The notes below the pieces were generated by a model. That model made no database searches and was not told where the DNA came from. It saw only the letters and a program-made list of their open reading frames with translations. From positions 1 through 61,893 of the forward strand of contig DKZG01000025.1 of the NCBI GenBank assembly GCA_002493595.1: a stretch of DNA of 61,893 nucleotides, written 5' to 3'. Of the stretch, positions 35,534 to 44,221 are shown one piece after another. Source of the stretch: Ruminococcaceae bacterium UBA7080 (GTDB lineage: Bacteria; Bacillota; Clostridia; Oscillospirales; Acutalibacteraceae). Numbering within the stretch: the first letter of the stretch is position 1; each line of letters opens with the position of its first letter. The position numbers and the translations under genes are program-made.

Positions 35534-35753
35534 CTAATAATATGAATTTTATTTACCCAAAAACAATTGTTATTGAGTTGGCAATAAATGTGCAATTTTT
35601 AAAAATTTTTGGATTATTTATATTTGTTAAAAAATGTTTTAACTAAAACTCTTTAAGTCATAAAAAATTACCCTGTTATCCGGCTTTTCTTTTGGCAGCA
35701 GCTGTAATCCTGCAGCAGGGCATATACTGTACGTTTATCTCTATTAATCAAAG
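35534..35753. other. 220-bp non-coding stretch with a GC-richer structured block
   Basis: No gene seen. An AT-rich leader is followed by a more structured part around 35671-35723 (CCCTG near 35672 can pair with CAGGG near 35715, enclosing GCAGCAG repeats), ending at the terminator at 35754. Could be an untranslated tail or a small RNA; I cannot assign it. Confidence 0.4.
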
Positions 35754-35798
35754 AAAAATCCGAACTTCATCGTCAAATACGGTGTGTTCGGATTTTTT
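35754..35798. terminator. Bidirectional terminator
   Basis: AAAAATCCGAAC / GTTCGGATTTTT, a 12-bp stem with a 20-base loop and T-runs in both directions. It serves the plus-strand transcript from the nuclease side and the minus-strand E2-like gene. Confidence 0.85.
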
Positions 35799-35816
35799 AT
35801 TTTAGACTATGAATTA

Positions 35817-36740
35817 TTATTTCCAGTTGTGAATAACAGAAGGATTTGCAAAAATTTGATCAAGCTTTCTCATAAATGGAACAACATCACCATAGTCGAG
35901 TGCTCGATGGTCAATTGCAATGGTTATAGGCATTATCATTCTGATATCAATGATGTCCCGACCGTTTTTATCAGTAACAACTGTTGGTCTTTTCTGTGTG
36001 GAATTTATTGCAAAGGCTGTGGTCTGCGGCGGTATAATTTCAAGCAGTGCACATGCACCTTTTTGTTCTCGGTAAATTGAACCTAAATTTGAAATGGTTG
36101 TTGTGCCTTGTTCAATATCATGTTTTGTCAGACGGTCTTTTGTCGGTATTGAATAATACTTTCGTTTTTCACTGCCTGAGAGGTTTTTTACCATATGTTT
36201 TCCGGGCATTTTTGAGCCGTAGAGACGGCGCAGAGTCTGTACAATCTTGCCGTGTTTAAGTCCCTTCAGCGTATTGTCGAGAGAAACCTCAAACATAACC
36301 TCATCCATATTTGAATTTTTGGCACGCCTTGCGGAATCATTTATTGCCGTTGTCATTTCGGTCAATGTTTTGTTTCCCATATCGTGCATATTAACCGTCA
36401 TCATTTCACCGGACGGCAGAATCATAGGCATTGACACATCAATATTGTCGAAATACTTAAGTGTTCCCCGAACGAGTTTTTTGTTAAAATGAAGATGCGT
36501 ATTCATTTTAGGCGCAGCCTTTAATCCTTCACAGATTATTTTAATCATGATTGTATTTATAGTAATCTTTTTCGTTTTATCCGTGCAGTTTTCATTAATC
36601 CTTTTATATTCGTTGAGAAGCGAAGTTACATCTGCTTCATAAGTCAGTGTTGCATGGGGAATATTATTCCAGCTTTCAGTAGTCATGTTTGAAACAATTT
36701 TTCTTGCAATTGAGAAAAATTCTTCTTTCACCAGTGCCAT
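35817..36740 (-). CDS. Lone 2-oxoacid dehydrogenase E2-type acyltransferase catalytic domain
   Basis: 307 residues corresponding only to the catalytic core of dihydrolipoamide acyltransferases; the lipoyl and E1/E3-binding domains are absent. The active-site region reads TIAIDHRALDYGDV (His and Asp of the HxxxD motif). IPHATLTYEADV matches the usual start of the core, and TTTISNLG is also a family motif. No E1 or E3 gene is adjacent. It may use free acyl-CoA or act like chloramphenicol-acetyltransferase relatives; the substrate cannot be read. A strong promoter lies just upstream and a terminator downstream, so it is monocistronic. Confidence 0.85.
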   Translation of the reverse strand: MALVKEEFFSIARKIVSNMTTESWNNIPHATLTYEADVTSLLNEYKRINENCTDKTKKITINTIMIKIICEGLKAAPKMNTHLHFNKKLVRGTLKYFDNIDVSMPMILPSGEMMTVNMHDMGNKTLTEMTTAINDSARRAKNSNMDEVMFEVSLDNTLKGLKHGKIVQTLRRLYGSKMPGKHMVKNLSGSEKRKYYSIPTKDRLTKHDIEQGTTTISNLGSIYREQKGACALLEIIPPQTTAFAINSTQKRPTVVTDKNGRDIIDIRMIMPITIAIDHRALDYGDVVPFMRKLDQIFANPSVIHNWK

Positions 36741-36785
36741 CTAAAATCTCCTTGATTGGTATAAATTCAGTTAAATAATAAACAA

Positions 36786-36814
36786 ATTATATCATAAATT
36801 TCTATTAATGTCAA
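36786..36814 (-). promoter_or_regulatory. Consensus sigma-A promoter for the E2-like gene
   Basis: Minus-strand TTGACA (36809-36814), 17-base spacer, TATAAT (36786-36791) with TG ahead: a perfect consensus, so the gene should be well expressed. Confidence 0.9.
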
Positions 36815-36839
36815 TTTTTATGCAATAAAGTTGATTAAC

Positions 36840-38255
36840 TTAGTTAGCAGATAAAAGACATTTTAAATCATCGAGAAGTTTTTCTTTTATATCGCCGACA
36901 GTATTTTCGATTTGTTCTTTTATATCTGAAAGCTGTGTCTTGAGTTCTTCGCTTGAAAAAACCTCTTCATTAAATCTTTTTCTGTATTCAAGCATAAGAT
37001 AAGGTCTGAATCTTGGGTGTGAAATAAGAATAAGGGCTTTTGCTCTTTCCTTAAGCGTTCTGCCTTTCAGCTGTGCAATTCCGTACTCGGTTACAACAAA
37101 ATTAACATCATTTCGCGGTGTGGTTACTGCGCTTCCTTCAGCAATAAGGGGAACAATTCTGGATATTAATCCTTTTTTTGCTGTAGAGGGCATAGCGATA
37201 ATTGAACGTCCGCCTCGGCTCATAGTTGCGCCTCTTACAAAATCGACCTGACCACCAACGGCAGAGAACTGGTTCAGTCCTACTGTGTCTGAAACAACCT
37301 GACCGAGCAAATCCACCTGCAGACACGAATTGATTGATACCATATTATCATTTTTTGCAATTTCAATTGGATTATTGACATAATCAATAGGATGAAGCTC
37401 AACGGAAGGATTATCGTGAATATAATCGTTCAGTTTTTTTGAGCCAAAGGCAGCGCCGAGTATTGTTCGCCCGTTGTTCGTTTGTTTTTTCTTATTATTT
37501 ATTATACCTGCTTCAAGCAAATCAACGACTCCGTCACCGACAAGTTCGCTGTGAATTCCTAAATCCTTTTTATTCCAAAGCTGAGCACAGATTGCGTTTG
37601 GAATGCCGCCGATGCCAAGCTGAAGGCAGTCGCCGTCATGGATAAGCTTAGCGCAGTTTTTGCCTATTTGCATTTCGATTTGTGTTATTTCAAGGCTTTT
37701 TACTTCGGGAAGCGGCTCATCAATCTCAACAAAATATGTAAAATCTCTTACATGTTTAATGCTGTTTCCAAAGGTTCTGGGCATATATTTATTCACTTGT
37801 GCAATAACGATTTCGCAATAATCCGTTGTGCCTCTTGTATAGTCAACAGTAGTTCCGAATGAAACATATCCGTGTTTATCAGGAGGTGAGACCATAACGA
37901 TTGAGACTCTTGGGCAAATATAATTTTTTATTACATCCGGTATTTCATAAAAATGAGATGTTGTGAATTCACAAATGCCGGTCGAAATTGCCTTTCTGTT
38001 GCTTTGAGATGCAAACAGACAGTTTAATGTAAAATGGCCTTTCATATGAGGTTCACACCAAGGAGAGTCACCTAAAGTAAGCATATTGATAATTTGGACG
38101 TTTTTGTAATCCCGATAATGCTCAACAAGTGCTCTTTCGATGCCGAATGGCTCACCGCAGGCAAATCCCGTAACAATTTTATCTCCGTCTCTTATGGCTT
38201 TTATGGCTTCTTCTGCCGTTACTAATCGGCTTTGATAGATTTCATTCCATGTCAT
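36840..38255 (-). CDS. Acetyl-CoA hydrolase/CoA-transferase family (butyryl/4-hydroxybutyrate-type)
   Basis: A ~471-residue CoA-transferase of the AarC/But/Cat group, moving CoA between short-chain acids such as acetate. Visible motifs: a glycine-rich GIGGIPNAI, HSELVGDG carrying the probable catalytic Glu, VGLNQFSAVGGQVDFVRGA, and VTEYGIAQLKGRTLKERA near the C-terminus. In gut clostridia such enzymes finish butyrate or propionate production; which acid is used cannot be told here. ATG 38255 is selected because AGGAGC is seven bases upstream. The promoter region carries a 10-bp inverted repeat likely to be an operator. Confidence 0.88.
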   Translation of the reverse strand: MTWNEIYQSRLVTAEEAIKAIRDGDKIVTGFACGEPFGIERALVEHYRDYKNVQIINMLTLGDSPWCEPHMKGHFTLNCLFASQSNRKAISTGICEFTTSHFYEIPDVIKNYICPRVSIVMVSPPDKHGYVSFGTTVDYTRGTTDYCEIVIAQVNKYMPRTFGNSIKHVRDFTYFVEIDEPLPEVKSLEITQIEMQIGKNCAKLIHDGDCLQLGIGGIPNAICAQLWNKKDLGIHSELVGDGVVDLLEAGIINNKKKQTNNGRTILGAAFGSKKLNDYIHDNPSVELHPIDYVNNPIEIAKNDNMVSINSCLQVDLLGQVVSDTVGLNQFSAVGGQVDFVRGATMSRGGRSIIAMPSTAKKGLISRIVPLIAEGSAVTTPRNDVNFVVTEYGIAQLKGRTLKERAKALILISHPRFRPYLMLEYRKRFNEEVFSSEELKTQLSDIKEQIENTVGDIKEKLLDDLKCLLSAN

Positions 38256-38274
38256 GTATATAGCTCCTTGAATT

Positions 38275-38326
38275 TTATACAAATTGTCATATTTGTATAA
38301 TAACCTATTTTGTTTGAGTGTGTCAA
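38275..38326 (-). promoter_or_regulatory. CoA-transferase promoter with operator-like inverted repeat
   Basis: Minus-strand TTGACA (38321-38326), 18-base spacer, TATTAT (38297-38302). The perfect 10-bp inverted repeat TTATACAAAT-N6-ATTTGTATAA (38275-38300) covers the end of the -10 and the start site. Confidence 0.75.
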
Positions 38327-38332
38327 TAATTA

Positions 38333-38361
38333 TTGCAATGAACTGCAGATTATAGTATAAT
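38333..38361 (+). promoter_or_regulatory. Promoter of the beta-helix enzyme gene
   Basis: TTGCAA (38333-38338), 17-base spacer, TATAAT (38356-38361), back to back with the divergent CoA-transferase promoter. Confidence 0.75.
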
Positions 38362-38381
38362 GTCTATTTGAGGTGGAAATT

Positions 38382-39884
38382 ATGATACTTGATATGACTG
38401 CATATTGCACCCCGAAAAATGCTACGGTAGGCATTAAACAGGCATTATCCGATGCCAAAAGCGGAGACGTTATTTCTTTTTCTGAAAATGTTTATCATTT
38501 TTATAAAGATTTCAGCGAGCATCGAATTTATCATATGACGAATACAGACTCCTTTGTCAACCGTGAAAAGTATTTTGCTATTTTATTAGAAGATAAAGAA
38601 GGCATTACCATTGACGGAAATGGTTCTCTTTTTGTAATTCATGGTGACATGTGTGCTTTGGCCATGATAAGATGTAAAAATATTGTTCTTAAAAATTTTA
38701 TCATTCGTTATCATGCTCCTACAAATTTTGAGCTGACGGTAAAGGAAAAAAAGGCAAACAAAATTGTTTACTCTCTTCCGGACGGTGATCATTTTGATGT
38801 CAGAGGGCGAAATTTGTATTTTTTTGAGCGCAGTCCTTTTACAAAGAAGAAGTATTATGAATTTAAGAATAAGCCAAAAAGCTATTGCAGTGTGCTTCAT
38901 AACGGTGATGATGTGCAACGTACACAGGTTTCACCTGTCAGAGCTGTTGCTTCGTTAAAACGAATCAGCCATACAGAGATTTCTGTTAAATATATAATTC
39001 CTCCTCAGCTAAAAGTAGGGGATACCATTGCAATGTCGGAGAATTTCAACAGGGCAACAAGCGGGCTTTTTTTCTGGGAGTGCAGCAATATTGAGAGTGA
39101 AAATATCACCGTAAATTATATGCATGGTTTTGGCTGGCTTTCGCAGATGTGTGAAAATTTGACGTTTAATAGAATAAATTTTGAACCGGCGAAAGGGTAT
39201 CGGGTTTCATCTTTTGCTGATTGTATTCATGTTTGCGGATGCAAGGGTTATGTTCATATTAACGAATGCTTTTTCACTCATCCTCATGATGATGGTATAA
39301 ATATTCATGGTGCTTTTCTTCGCCTAAAAAAAATCCTGAATGATAAGACTGCTGTTTTTGAGTTTGTACATAAGCAGCAAGGCGGATACAGTGCGTTTTT
39401 TAAGGGTGATAAAGTTAAATTTTACAGCAGAAAAAATCTTGCCGAGCTTGATGGTGTTTATACTGTATGTGATTATACTGATGACATTGAGCATAAAACG
39501 GTTACGCTTTCTTTTGATGAAAAATTGCCTGCGATGCAGAGTCAGCTTTATGTGTGCGAGAATATTACATATAATCCTGAGGTTATAATTTCGAATTGTA
39601 CTTTTAAAGCAATTCCTACAAGGGGAATCCTTTGCACAACGGATAAGCCGTCTGAGATTTTTGGCAATAAATTTTCAAACTTAAAAATGCCGGATATTTA
39701 TATTTCCTGTGATTGCAGGGATTGGTATGAGTCCGGTCCGTGCAAAAATATGAAAATCTATAACAATGTATTTTCGCAAAAAAATGCAGTAGTTTTTGAG
39801 CCTCTTTGCCTGGTTAAGCCGGTTAAGAATGTTCATGAAAATATAAAAATATATGATAATAAAACAGAGGTAGTGAATGAATAG
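38382..39884 (+). CDS. Right-handed beta-helix enzyme, GH110-like (alpha-1,3-galactosidase candidate)
   Basis: A 500-residue protein without a signal peptide, so cytoplasmic. The start (TPKNATVGIKQALSDAKSGD) and successive IxI/V-N/C rungs are those of a parallel beta-helix. The block FADCIHVCGCKGYVHINE, then HPHDDGINIHGAF, resembles the active-site region of family GH110 alpha-1,3-galactosidases, where paired aspartates act; I cannot confirm this without alignment. An intracellular location would suit digestion of imported oligosaccharides. ATG 38382 follows AGGTGG. It overlaps the phosphofructokinase gene by eight bases, linking sugar release to glycolysis. Confidence 0.65.
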   Translation: MILDMTAYCTPKNATVGIKQALSDAKSGDVISFSENVYHFYKDFSEHRIYHMTNTDSFVNREKYFAILLEDKEGITIDGNGSLFVIHGDMCALAMIRCKNIVLKNFIIRYHAPTNFELTVKEKKANKIVYSLPDGDHFDVRGRNLYFFERSPFTKKKYYEFKNKPKSYCSVLHNGDDVQRTQVSPVRAVASLKRISHTEISVKYIIPPQLKVGDTIAMSENFNRATSGLFFWECSNIESENITVNYMHGFGWLSQMCENLTFNRINFEPAKGYRVSSFADCIHVCGCKGYVHINECFFTHPHDDGINIHGAFLRLKKILNDKTAVFEFVHKQQGGYSAFFKGDKVKFYSRKNLAELDGVYTVCDYTDDIEHKTVTLSFDEKLPAMQSQLYVCENITYNPEVIISNCTFKAIPTRGILCTTDKPSEIFGNKFSNLKMPDIYISCDCRDWYESGPCKNMKIYNNVFSQKNAVVFEPLCLVKPVKNVHENIKIYDNKTEVVNE

Positions 39885-41136
39885 AGGAAGAAATCTTATA
39901 ATCGGTCAGTCCGGAGGACCGACAGCGGCAATTAATTCAAGTCTTGCAGGTGTAATTGAAGGTGCACTTGCATCGGATAAAATTGATACGGTTTACGGTA
40001 TGATAAACGGTGTTAACGGGCTTTTTGAAAGAAATGTAATTAATCTTACCGAGATTTTTAAGAATAAGGCCTATGAGCTTAACAGACTTATGCTTACTCC
40101 GGCCATGTACCTTGGTTCTTGTCGTCATAAAATATCTGATGATGAATTTGAAAAAATTATTGATACCCTAAAATCATATGACGTGGGATATTTTATATAT
40201 ATCGGCGGCAATGATTCTATGGATACTGTTAATAGATTATCTCAGTACACCGCTGAAAAGCATATTGATATAAATATTGTGGGTGTGCCTAAAACAGTAG
40301 ATAATGATTTGATGGGAATTGACCATTCTCCCGGATTTGGAAGTGCAGCGAAATATATTGCAACTGCAGTAAGGGAGGTTGCATACGATACAAGTATTTA
40401 TGCAATAAAGAGCGTGCATATTATTGAAGCAATGGGCAGAAATGCCGGATGGCTTACGGCCGCTTCGGTTCTTGCGAGAGACGGTGTGTCCAATGCTCCG
40501 CATCTTGTATACTTGCCGGAGGTTCCTTTTTCTGTTGATAATTTTGTAAGAGATGTTAAAGAAAAGCTTAAAACGCTTAACTCTGTTATTGTAGTTGTGA
40601 GCGAAGGGCTTAAAGATGAAGAGGGTAATTATATAAGTGCAGGTGAGAATAGCTGTGATAAATTCGGCCATGTTATGCTCAGCGGTGTAGGTGCTTATCT
40701 CAAATCGGTGGTGGAAAAGCAGATAGGCTGCAAGGTAAGAGCACTTGAACCCAGTGTTCTTCAGAGAAGTGCAGGGCATACCGCTTCACTTACTGATATT
40801 GAAGAGGCCTTCAATCTTGGTCTTGTTGCGGCAAGTGCTGCAATAAATGGTCAGAGCGGTGTTTTTTCTACACTGAAAAGGATATCTGATGCACCATACA
40901 GTGTTGCATATTCAACAGAAAATGTAAGTGTAGTCGCTAACGCTGAAAAGAAAGTTCCGCTCGAATGGATAAATGAACAGGGCAATGATGTGACGAATGA
41001 AATGATTTCATATCTTAAACCGCTTATAAACGGTGTTCCTCAAGTTCCTTACAGAAACGGACTTCCGGATTATATTGATGTTTCGCATCTTGACAGACGC
41101 AATCAAAGCTATAGTGAAGATTCTGAGGAGTTTTAA
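39877..41136 (+). CDS. pfp: Pyrophosphate-type 6-phosphofructokinase
   Basis: Phosphorylates fructose 6-phosphate, probably with PPi. The first loop GQSGGPTAAINSS is followed by GGNDSMDT (the Asp of GGNDS marks PPi-type enzymes, where ATP-PFKs have GGDGS) and PKTVDNDL (catalytic Asp and the PPi-type Lys). AMGRNAGWLTAAS also fits. The length of 419 residues suits the family. It overlaps the upstream beta-helix enzyme gene, so the two are cotranscribed. Confidence 0.92.
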   Translation: MNRGRNLIIGQSGGPTAAINSSLAGVIEGALASDKIDTVYGMINGVNGLFERNVINLTEIFKNKAYELNRLMLTPAMYLGSCRHKISDDEFEKIIDTLKSYDVGYFIYIGGNDSMDTVNRLSQYTAEKHIDINIVGVPKTVDNDLMGIDHSPGFGSAAKYIATAVREVAYDTSIYAIKSVHIIEAMGRNAGWLTAASVLARDGVSNAPHLVYLPEVPFSVDNFVRDVKEKLKTLNSVIVVVSEGLKDEEGNYISAGENSCDKFGHVMLSGVGAYLKSVVEKQIGCKVRALEPSVLQRSAGHTASLTDIEEAFNLGLVAASAAINGQSGVFSTLKRISDAPYSVAYSTENVSVVANAEKKVPLEWINEQGNDVTNEMISYLKPLINGVPQVPYRNGLPDYIDVSHLDRRNQSYSEDSEEF

Positions 41137-41174
41137 TAATCAGTATTTTTTACAGATAAAATTAGTTTGATTTA

Positions 41175-41203
41175 TTGACAAGTGTCTTAGAATGTAATAT
41201 TAT
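41175..41203 (+). promoter_or_regulatory. Promoter of the CAP-domain gene
   Basis: TTGACA (41175-41180), 17-base spacer, TATTAT (41198-41203), 25 bases before the start codon. Confidence 0.8.
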
Positions 41204-41228
41204 ATTTATAATGTTAGGAGGTATTTAT

Positions 41229-42494
41229 ATGAAAAAAGTTATTAGTTTTCTGATGGCAATTGTTATGCTTGTGTCTTTGTCTGCCGGCTTGGATATGACT
41301 GCATTTGCGGCCGTAAGGTATGATACCGCTAAGGCAAAGGATACAGCAACCTACAAGATGCTCAACATTACAGGCACGAATCATTATGATTATGCTTTTT
41401 CTGTTCTCAATGAGATTAATTCAAAGAGAAGAGCAAACGGTGCTGAGAATTTAAAAATGAGCAAGGAATTGCTTGATGCGGCAATGCTTCGTTCTCACGA
41501 ACTTTCTGTTGTATACGGTCTTGACAGACCTAACGGTGAGGTTTTCGATTACGTTGTCGATGGCAAGGGTGTTACTATTTTTTATGAGATGGTAATTCTC
41601 TCAAACAAGGGCAACTTCGCTAAGGATGTTGTTAATAAATGGTATGACGCTGATAAAGACCAGTATATGATTTCACCTGAAATGAAGAGTGCCGGTGTTG
41701 GATGCATGGAACTTAACGGTTATTGTTACTGGGTGCTTTTCTATTCTGCCGATAATTGCAGCGATACTGTAGCAAAATCAAAGTATTCAAACACAGTGTC
41801 CAAAACGGAGAAGATTGCTCTTCATAAGCAGTATTGGTCAGAGTGGAACAAGGTGCATAAGCACACTTATTCTATTTCTTCAACAACACCTGCCGATGCT
41901 TCGAATAAGAAAAATGGAAAAATTACAAGAAAATGTAAGGTTTGCAGCCATACAACATCTTCTGCAATTCAGTATCCAAAGACTGTAACACTTTCAGCAA
42001 CATCATATGTCTATAACGGCAAGGTTAAGAAGCCGGGTGTTACCGTTAAGGATGCAAAGGGCAATAAAATCAGTTCTTCATACTATACTGTATCTTATTC
42101 ATCGGGCCGCAAAAATGTTGGCAGATATACTGTTACCGTTAAGTTTAAGGGTAATTATAAGGGTACAATAAAGAAGACCTTTGACATTAAGCCCAAGGCT
42201 ACTACGCTTTCAACGATAACATCACTTAAAAAAGGTTTTACCGTTAAGTGGAAGAAGATGACTACACAGACTACAGGTTATCAGGTACAGTACAGCACAG
42301 CAAGCAATTTCAAGGGTGCAAAGACCATAACTGTTACTAAGAATAAAAACTATGCTAAAAAAGTTACAAAGCTTAAGGCAAAGAAAAGATATTATGTAAG
42401 AATCAGAACATATAAAACTGTTAAGTATAACGGTAAGAATATTAAGCTTTATTCATCTTGGTCAAAAGCTAAGAGTGTTGTAACAAAGAAATAA
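41229..42494 (+). CDS. Secreted CAP/SCP-domain protein with Ig-like and fibronectin III modules
   Basis: A 421-residue exported protein: signal peptide KKVISFLMAIVMLVSLSAG with AFA cleavage; CAP/SCP-like domain (~45-190; SKELLDAAMLRSHELS and a late CYWVLFYS strand); a short CxxC element (HTYSISS ... RKCKVCSHT); an Ig-like domain (VTLSATSYVYNGKVKKPGVT); and a C-terminal fibronectin type III-like domain. It is very lysine-rich toward the end, which may help wall binding. The CxxC element resembles those in the large surface protein at 54595. Exact substrate unknown. ATG 41229 follows AGGAGG. Confidence 0.88.
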   Translation: MKKVISFLMAIVMLVSLSAGLDMTAFAAVRYDTAKAKDTATYKMLNITGTNHYDYAFSVLNEINSKRRANGAENLKMSKELLDAAMLRSHELSVVYGLDRPNGEVFDYVVDGKGVTIFYEMVILSNKGNFAKDVVNKWYDADKDQYMISPEMKSAGVGCMELNGYCYWVLFYSADNCSDTVAKSKYSNTVSKTEKIALHKQYWSEWNKVHKHTYSISSTTPADASNKKNGKITRKCKVCSHTTSSAIQYPKTVTLSATSYVYNGKVKKPGVTVKDAKGNKISSSYYTVSYSSGRKNVGRYTVTVKFKGNYKGTIKKTFDIKPKATTLSTITSLKKGFTVKWKKMTTQTTGYQVQYSTASNFKGAKTITVTKNKNYAKKVTKLKAKKRYYVRIRTYKTVKYNGKNIKLYSSWSKAKSVVTKK

Positions 42495-42515
42495 ATATAA
42501 GACAGGAGTGAAAAA

Positions 42516-42539
42516 ATGCGTAATTTAATCTGCAGATAA
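42516..42539 (+). CDS. Seven-residue leader peptide of the ABC-F gene
   Basis: ATG-CGT-AAT-TTA-ATC-TGC-AGA-TAA (MRNLICR) with AGGAG seven bases upstream. It is too short to be a protein but typical of uORFs whose ribosome stalling under antibiotic switches a downstream attenuator. It sits 178 bases ahead of the ABC-F start. Confidence 0.65.
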   Translation: MRNLICR

Positions 42540-42613
42540 TATAGCGAAAAATATTTGTGCCTTACAATCAAGGGACAGCTGTATATTTCGTTATTCAGGT
42601 TCAGCCTATTATT

Positions 42614-42703
42614 GCAGAAACGCATTTTATCAGCTTTCCTTGTAGAGTTATATCTATATATTTTCAGCTGCTGAAATTTGCGTTTCGGCAGCTGTTTATT
42701 TTT
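42614..42703 (+). promoter_or_regulatory. Transcription attenuator with mutually exclusive hairpins
   Basis: Terminator: CAGCTGCTGAAA (42665-42676) pairs with TTTCGGCAGCTG (42683-42694) and is followed by TTTATTTTT. Antiterminator: GCAGAAACGCA (42614-42624) can pair with TGCGTTTCGGC (42679-42689), which would break the terminator. GGAGGT for the ABC-F gene follows directly. Confidence 0.8.
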
Positions 42704-42717
42704 GGAGGTATATAGAT

Positions 42718-44181
42718 ATGTCGATAATAAGTATTAACAATTTATCTTTTGGATATGACCGTAGCGAAGCGCTTATTTTTAATAACATAAGCCTGAATCT
42801 TGACAGTTCCTGGAAAGCAGGGCTGATAGGCAGAAACGGCAGGGGAAAGACCACTCTGCTTAAACTTCTTGCCAATGAGCTTGAGTATAGCGGCAGAATA
42901 ATATCTAAGTGTGATTTTTTTCGTTTTCCTTATGCTGTTGAAAATAAAAATGATTTGGCAATTAATATAATAAAGCAAATATGTTTTAAAGACGATTGGG
43001 AAATCATACGTGAGGCAGGGTATATTGAGCTTGATGAGGATGTGCTTTATCGTATTTTTTCAAGTCTTTCAATGGGAGAGCAGACAAAATGTCTTTTAGC
43101 AGCTGTTTTTCTGTTGGAGAATGTGTTTTTGCTGCTTGATGAACCTACGAATCACCTTGATTTAAAATCAAGAAAAGTGGTTGCAAAATACTTAAAAAAC
43201 AAAAGCGGTTTTATCATCGTCTCACATAACCGATATCTGCTTAATGAGGTTTGCGACCATATTATATCTGTCAATAAAAAAGGCATTGATATTATTTCGG
43301 GCAATTACGATGCATGGCGTGATAGTTTTGAAAAAAGAGAGCAGTTCGAAAACTGTCAAAATGAGAGAATAAAAAAAGACATCAAAAGGCTTGAAGCTGC
43401 ATCAAAGAAAAGTGCTGCATGGTCAAATCAAGCAGAAAAGTCGAAATTCGGAAAGGGCTCTGTTGACAGAGGTTTTATCGGTCATAAAGCAGCTAAAATG
43501 ATGAAGCATTCAAAAACTTATCAAAAGCGTATTGAACGTGAACTTGGCGAAAAGGAAAATCTGCTTAATAACGCTGAAAACAGTTTTTTACTTAAACTGA
43601 CTCCCATGAAATACAGAAGCAATAAACTCGGTTATGTAAACCATCTTGGTTTATCCTATTTCGGAGAAAGAATTTTTCAAGATATCAGTTTTGATATTTG
43701 CCGCGGTGAACGAATTGCGTTAACAGGCAATAACGGAAGCGGAAAAAGCAGTCTTATAAAAATATTGCTTAACGAATTAAAAGCAACAAGCGGAGAGTTT
43801 CATATTAACAGTGATGTAAAAATATCATATGTGCCGCAGTCGATTGAGAATATGTCGGGTACATTGTTTAGCTGGTCACAGGATAATAATATTGATTATA
43901 ATCTGTTTCTCGCAATACTGAATAAGCTTGATATTGAGAGCAGCTGTTTTCATTCTCGAATAGAGCTGTTTAGTCTTGGTCAGAAGAAAAAGGTTCAGCT
44001 TGCAAAAAGTCTTTGTGAAAATGCGCACCTTTATATATGGGATGAGCCGTTGAATTATATCGATATTATCTCGAGAGGGCAGATGGAGGAAATGCTTTTA
44101 TCTCATGCACCGACAATGATATTTGTAGAACATGATGAAACATTTTTAAATAGAATCGCTACTAAAATTATTGAGTTATAA
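42718..44181 (+). CDS. ABC-F ribosome-protection protein, Lsa/CplR-like
   Basis: A 487-residue cytoplasmic protein with two ABC ATPase domains and no membrane segment. First: GRNGRGKTTLLK, LSMGEQTKC, LLDEPTNHLD. Second: GNNGSGKSSLIK, FSLGQKKKVQLA, IWDEPLNYID. Between them lies a charged helical linker, the part that reaches the ribosomal peptidyl-transferase centre in antibiotic-resistance ABC-Fs. The beginning (ISINNLSFGYD, then GLIGRNGRGKTT) resembles Lsa-type proteins that protect against lincosamides, streptogramin A and pleuromutilins. The leader peptide and attenuator upstream support an antibiotic-induced resistance role. Confidence 0.87.
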   Translation: MSIISINNLSFGYDRSEALIFNNISLNLDSSWKAGLIGRNGRGKTTLLKLLANELEYSGRIISKCDFFRFPYAVENKNDLAINIIKQICFKDDWEIIREAGYIELDEDVLYRIFSSLSMGEQTKCLLAAVFLLENVFLLLDEPTNHLDLKSRKVVAKYLKNKSGFIIVSHNRYLLNEVCDHIISVNKKGIDIISGNYDAWRDSFEKREQFENCQNERIKKDIKRLEAASKKSAAWSNQAEKSKFGKGSVDRGFIGHKAAKMMKHSKTYQKRIERELGEKENLLNNAENSFLLKLTPMKYRSNKLGYVNHLGLSYFGERIFQDISFDICRGERIALTGNNGSGKSSLIKILLNELKATSGEFHINSDVKISYVPQSIENMSGTLFSWSQDNNIDYNLFLAILNKLDIESSCFHSRIELFSLGQKKKVQLAKSLCENAHLYIWDEPLNYIDIISRGQMEEMLLSHAPTMIFVEHDETFLNRIATKIIEL

Positions 44182-44221
44182 AAAAAGGCAATGGAAGCAG
44201 ATTTGTTCCATTGCCTTTTTT
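44181..44221. terminator. Bidirectional terminator between ABC-F and scfB
   Basis: AAAAAAGGCAATGGAA (44181-44196) pairs with TTCCATTGCCTTTTTT (44206-44221), giving a 16-bp stem with A/T runs both ways. It serves the two converging genes. Confidence 0.92.

Noticed and set aside
35670..35690. Minus-strand GGATAACAGGGTAAT, a 15-base match to the I-SceI homing site
   Set aside because: The first three bases of the 18-bp site do not match and no homing-endonuclease context exists; likely coincidence.
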